From: an uncultured Alphaproteobacteria bacterium
GTDB lineage: Bacteria; Pseudomonadota; Alphaproteobacteria; Rhizobiales; Aestuariivirgaceae
Length of the DNA stretch: 54,693 nt
Direction of reading: 5' to 3'
Assembly: GCA_937872985.1 (NCBI GenBank)
Contig: CALMUW010000096.1
Coordinates: forward strand, 1-54,693
Below are positions 53,340-54,693 of this stretch, piece after piece. A program made the translations under genes and the position numbers. The notes below the pieces were generated by a model that was not told where the DNA came from, ran no database searches, and was given only the letters and a program-made list of their open reading frames with translations. Within the stretch, counting starts at the first letter, position 1, and the number at the start of each line of letters is the position of its first letter.

Positions 53340-54644
53340 ATGGTTGCCAATGTCTCACCGCTGGTGGCGGAACTGCGGGCGCGGGCGGAACAGGGCAGGC
53401 CGGTGACCGTGGGTCTGGCCGGGGCGGGCCAGATGGGCACCGACCTCATCGTGCAATTGCGCCGCATGCCGGGGCTTCGTCTCGGTGGCGTGGCCGAGGC
53501 GCGGCCGCAGCGCGCCATCGATGCCGCGGTGCTGGCGGGCTATGGGCGCGATGACATTGCCGTGGTGACGTCTTCGGCCGCCATGGCCGAGGTCATCGCC
53601 CGCGGCAAGCTCGCCATCACCGAAGATCTTGCGGCGCTGGCAGCCTGCGGCCCCATCCAGGTGGCCATCGACGCCACCGGCAATCCCAACATCGGCACCA
53701 CATTCGCGCTCGCGGTCATCGGCAACGGCAAGCACATGGTCATGCTCAATGTCGAGGCCGACATCACCATCGGACGCCATCTGGCGGCGGCGGCGCGGCG
53801 CGCCGGTGTGGTCTATACGGGGGCGGCAGGCGATGAACCGGCGGCGACGCTTGAACTCATCGGCTTTGCCCAGTCGCTGGGCCTTGGCGTGGTGTGCGCC
53901 GGCAAGGGCAAGAACAATGCGCTCAATTTCGACGCGGTGCCCGCCGACTATGAGGCCGAGGCGCGCGCCCGCAACATGAACGCGCGCATGCTGGTGGAAT
54001 TCGTCGACGGCTCCAAGACCATGATCGAAATGGTGGCGGTGGCCAATTGCACCGGGCTGGTGCCGGATATTCCGGGCATGCATGGGCCGATGGCGACACG
54101 CGAGGAACTGGCCCATGTGCTGATCCCCAAGAGCGATGGCGGGGTGTTGTCGAAGAAGGGCTGTGTGGACTATTCCATCGGCAAGGGGGTTGCCCCCGGC
54201 GTCTTCGTCATCGTCGAGACCGACCATCCGCGGGTTTTGGAACGCATGGTCGATCTGAAGGTGGGCAAGGGGCCGTATTTCGCCCTTCTCCGGCCCTATC
54301 ACCTGACCAGTCTTGAGGTGCCGCTGTCGGCGGCCCATGCGGTCCTCACCGGCAAGCCGGACATGGTGCCGCTGGACCAGCCGGTGGCTGAGGCGGTGAC
54401 GGTGGCGAAGTGCGATCTCAAGCCCGGCGATATTCTCGGCCGCATCGGCGAGACGCAATACCGCGCCTTCGCCATGACGGCGGGAGAGGCAAAGACGGCC
54501 AAGGCCGTGCCGCTCGGCCTGGCCGAGGGGGCGAAGGTGTTGCAGCCGGTGAAGAAGGGCGCGCTTCTCACCTACGGAAATTGCGCGCCCAACGAGGATT
54601 TCGTCATCACCAGGATCCGCCATCAGCTTGATGGCAGGGCCTGA
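53340..54644 (+). CDS. NAD(P)-dependent oxidoreductase with C-terminal SAF domain (COG4091-like)
   Basis: 434 residues from ATG 53340, preceded by GGGAGG. The Rossmann fold VTVGLAGAGQMGTDLIVQLRRMPGLRLGGVAEA (about 21-53) resembles homoserine dehydrogenase. A catalytic-type middle domain follows (ATGNPNIGTTFALAVIGNGKHMVMLNVEAD, AGKGKNNALNF). The last 75 or so residues look like an SAF domain (VTVAKCDLKPGDILGRIGE, LGLAEGAKVLQPVKKGALLTY), as found in sialic-acid synthases and altronate dehydratases. The family is often annotated as a predicted homoserine dehydrogenase; a role in sugar-acid breakdown is also possible. Substrate unknown. Confidence 0.85.
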   Translation: MVANVSPLVAELRARAEQGRPVTVGLAGAGQMGTDLIVQLRRMPGLRLGGVAEARPQRAIDAAVLAGYGRDDIAVVTSSAAMAEVIARGKLAITEDLAALAACGPIQVAIDATGNPNIGTTFALAVIGNGKHMVMLNVEADITIGRHLAAAARRAGVVYTGAAGDEPAATLELIGFAQSLGLGVVCAGKGKNNALNFDAVPADYEAEARARNMNARMLVEFVDGSKTMIEMVAVANCTGLVPDIPGMHGPMATREELAHVLIPKSDGGVLSKKGCVDYSIGKGVAPGVFVIVETDHPRVLERMVDLKVGKGPYFALLRPYHLTSLEVPLSAAHAVLTGKPDMVPLDQPVAEAVTVAKCDLKPGDILGRIGETQYRAFAMTAGEAKTAKAVPLGLAEGAKVLQPVKKGALLTYGNCAPNEDFVITRIRHQLDGRA

Positions 54645-54647
54645 TCC

Positions 54648-54693
54648 TCACACCAGGAAGTCGGCTGAGGTGGTGAGGGTGTCCTCGACGGTG
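54648..54693 (-). CDS. Partial gene, last 14 codons, entering from the right edge
   Basis: On the minus strand TGA at 54650-54648 is preceded by an open frame to the window edge encoding TVEDTLTTSADFLV. The placement, four bases from the convergent oxidoreductase stop, and the plausible amino acid composition suggest a real C-terminus. It is too short to identify. Confidence 0.35.
   Translation of the reverse strand, partial: TVEDTLTTSADFLV

Overview
The window is a GC-rich (about two thirds G+C by eye) stretch of an alphaproteobacterial chromosome. Gene order and gene families point to the Hyphomicrobiales (Rhizobiales) or a near relative. Evidence is the block rplU-rpmA / obg-proB-proA-nadD-rsfS-rlmH-M23-ctpA, the run zapE-mdh-sucC-sucD-sucA-sucB-lpdA, the rlmN-argG pair preceded by an IalB-like protein, and a complete set of diagnostic ethylmalonyl-CoA pathway enzymes. 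I cannot fix the family or genus. No rRNA, tRNA, CRISPR array, insertion sequence or prophage was seen; about 53 protein genes nearly fill the window.

Layout. 1-8.1 kb (minus strand): a tightly packed operon running obg, proB, proA, nadD, rsfS, rlmH, an EnvC-like M23 protein and the S41 protease CtpA (GTPase/ribosome assembly, proline synthesis, NAD synthesis, ribosome silencing, rRNA methylation, cell wall). 8.1-9.0 kb: an AT-rich control region and a small secreted lytic transglycosylase on the plus strand, which separates obg from the L21/L27 pair. 9.0-10.9 kb: GNAT, rpmA, rplU. 11.1-14.3 kb (plus): a secreted protein with two ClpP-like halves, one apparently dead, then a flavodoxin-fold quinone reductase fused to a UbiA prenyltransferase. 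14.3-23.8 kb: ethylmalonyl-CoA mutase and crotonyl-CoA carboxylase/reductase as a divergent pair, YihY and DUF1232 membrane proteins, a cytochrome b / SHP / diheme cytochrome c operon, an SDR, and methylsuccinyl-CoA dehydrogenase. 24-27.7 kb (plus): IalB-like protein, phosphodiester glycosidase-like protein, rlmN, argG. 27.7-32.6 kb: palindromic repeats, LysR regulator divergent from a DUF1127 protein, leuB, a small hypothetical, a tandem Usp protein, an aldose 1-epimerase. 32.6-40.7 kb: priA divergent from the folate genes pabB-pabA-pabC plus a monooxygenase-fold protein, xerC, a DAO-type oxidoreductase, a single-domain response regulator. 40.9-49.8 kb (minus): the TCA block mdh-sucCDAB-lpdA. 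49.9-54.7 kb: zapE, an SRPBCC-M50 protease fusion, a GNAT, an SAF-domain oxidoreductase, and the last codons of a gene entering from the right.

How they fit. Ecm, Ccr and Mcd are three consecutive steps of acetyl-CoA assimilation by the ethylmalonyl-CoA pathway, and its products feed the TCA cycle enzymes encoded 25 kb away. The most interesting regulatory signal is a short inverted repeat, TTGC-N3-GCAA. It occurs twice in the ecm/ccr intergenic region and, in near-perfect form, twice upstream of mcd, which suggests one regulator for the three genes. Other points worth a second look are the quinone reductase-UbiA fusion, the half-dead tandem ClpP-like protein, the histone-H1-like tail on RsfS, the helix-hairpin-helix tail on ribosomal protein L21, the SRPBCC-S2P fusion, and a two-copy palindromic intergenic repeat whose end supplies the sucB stop codon.
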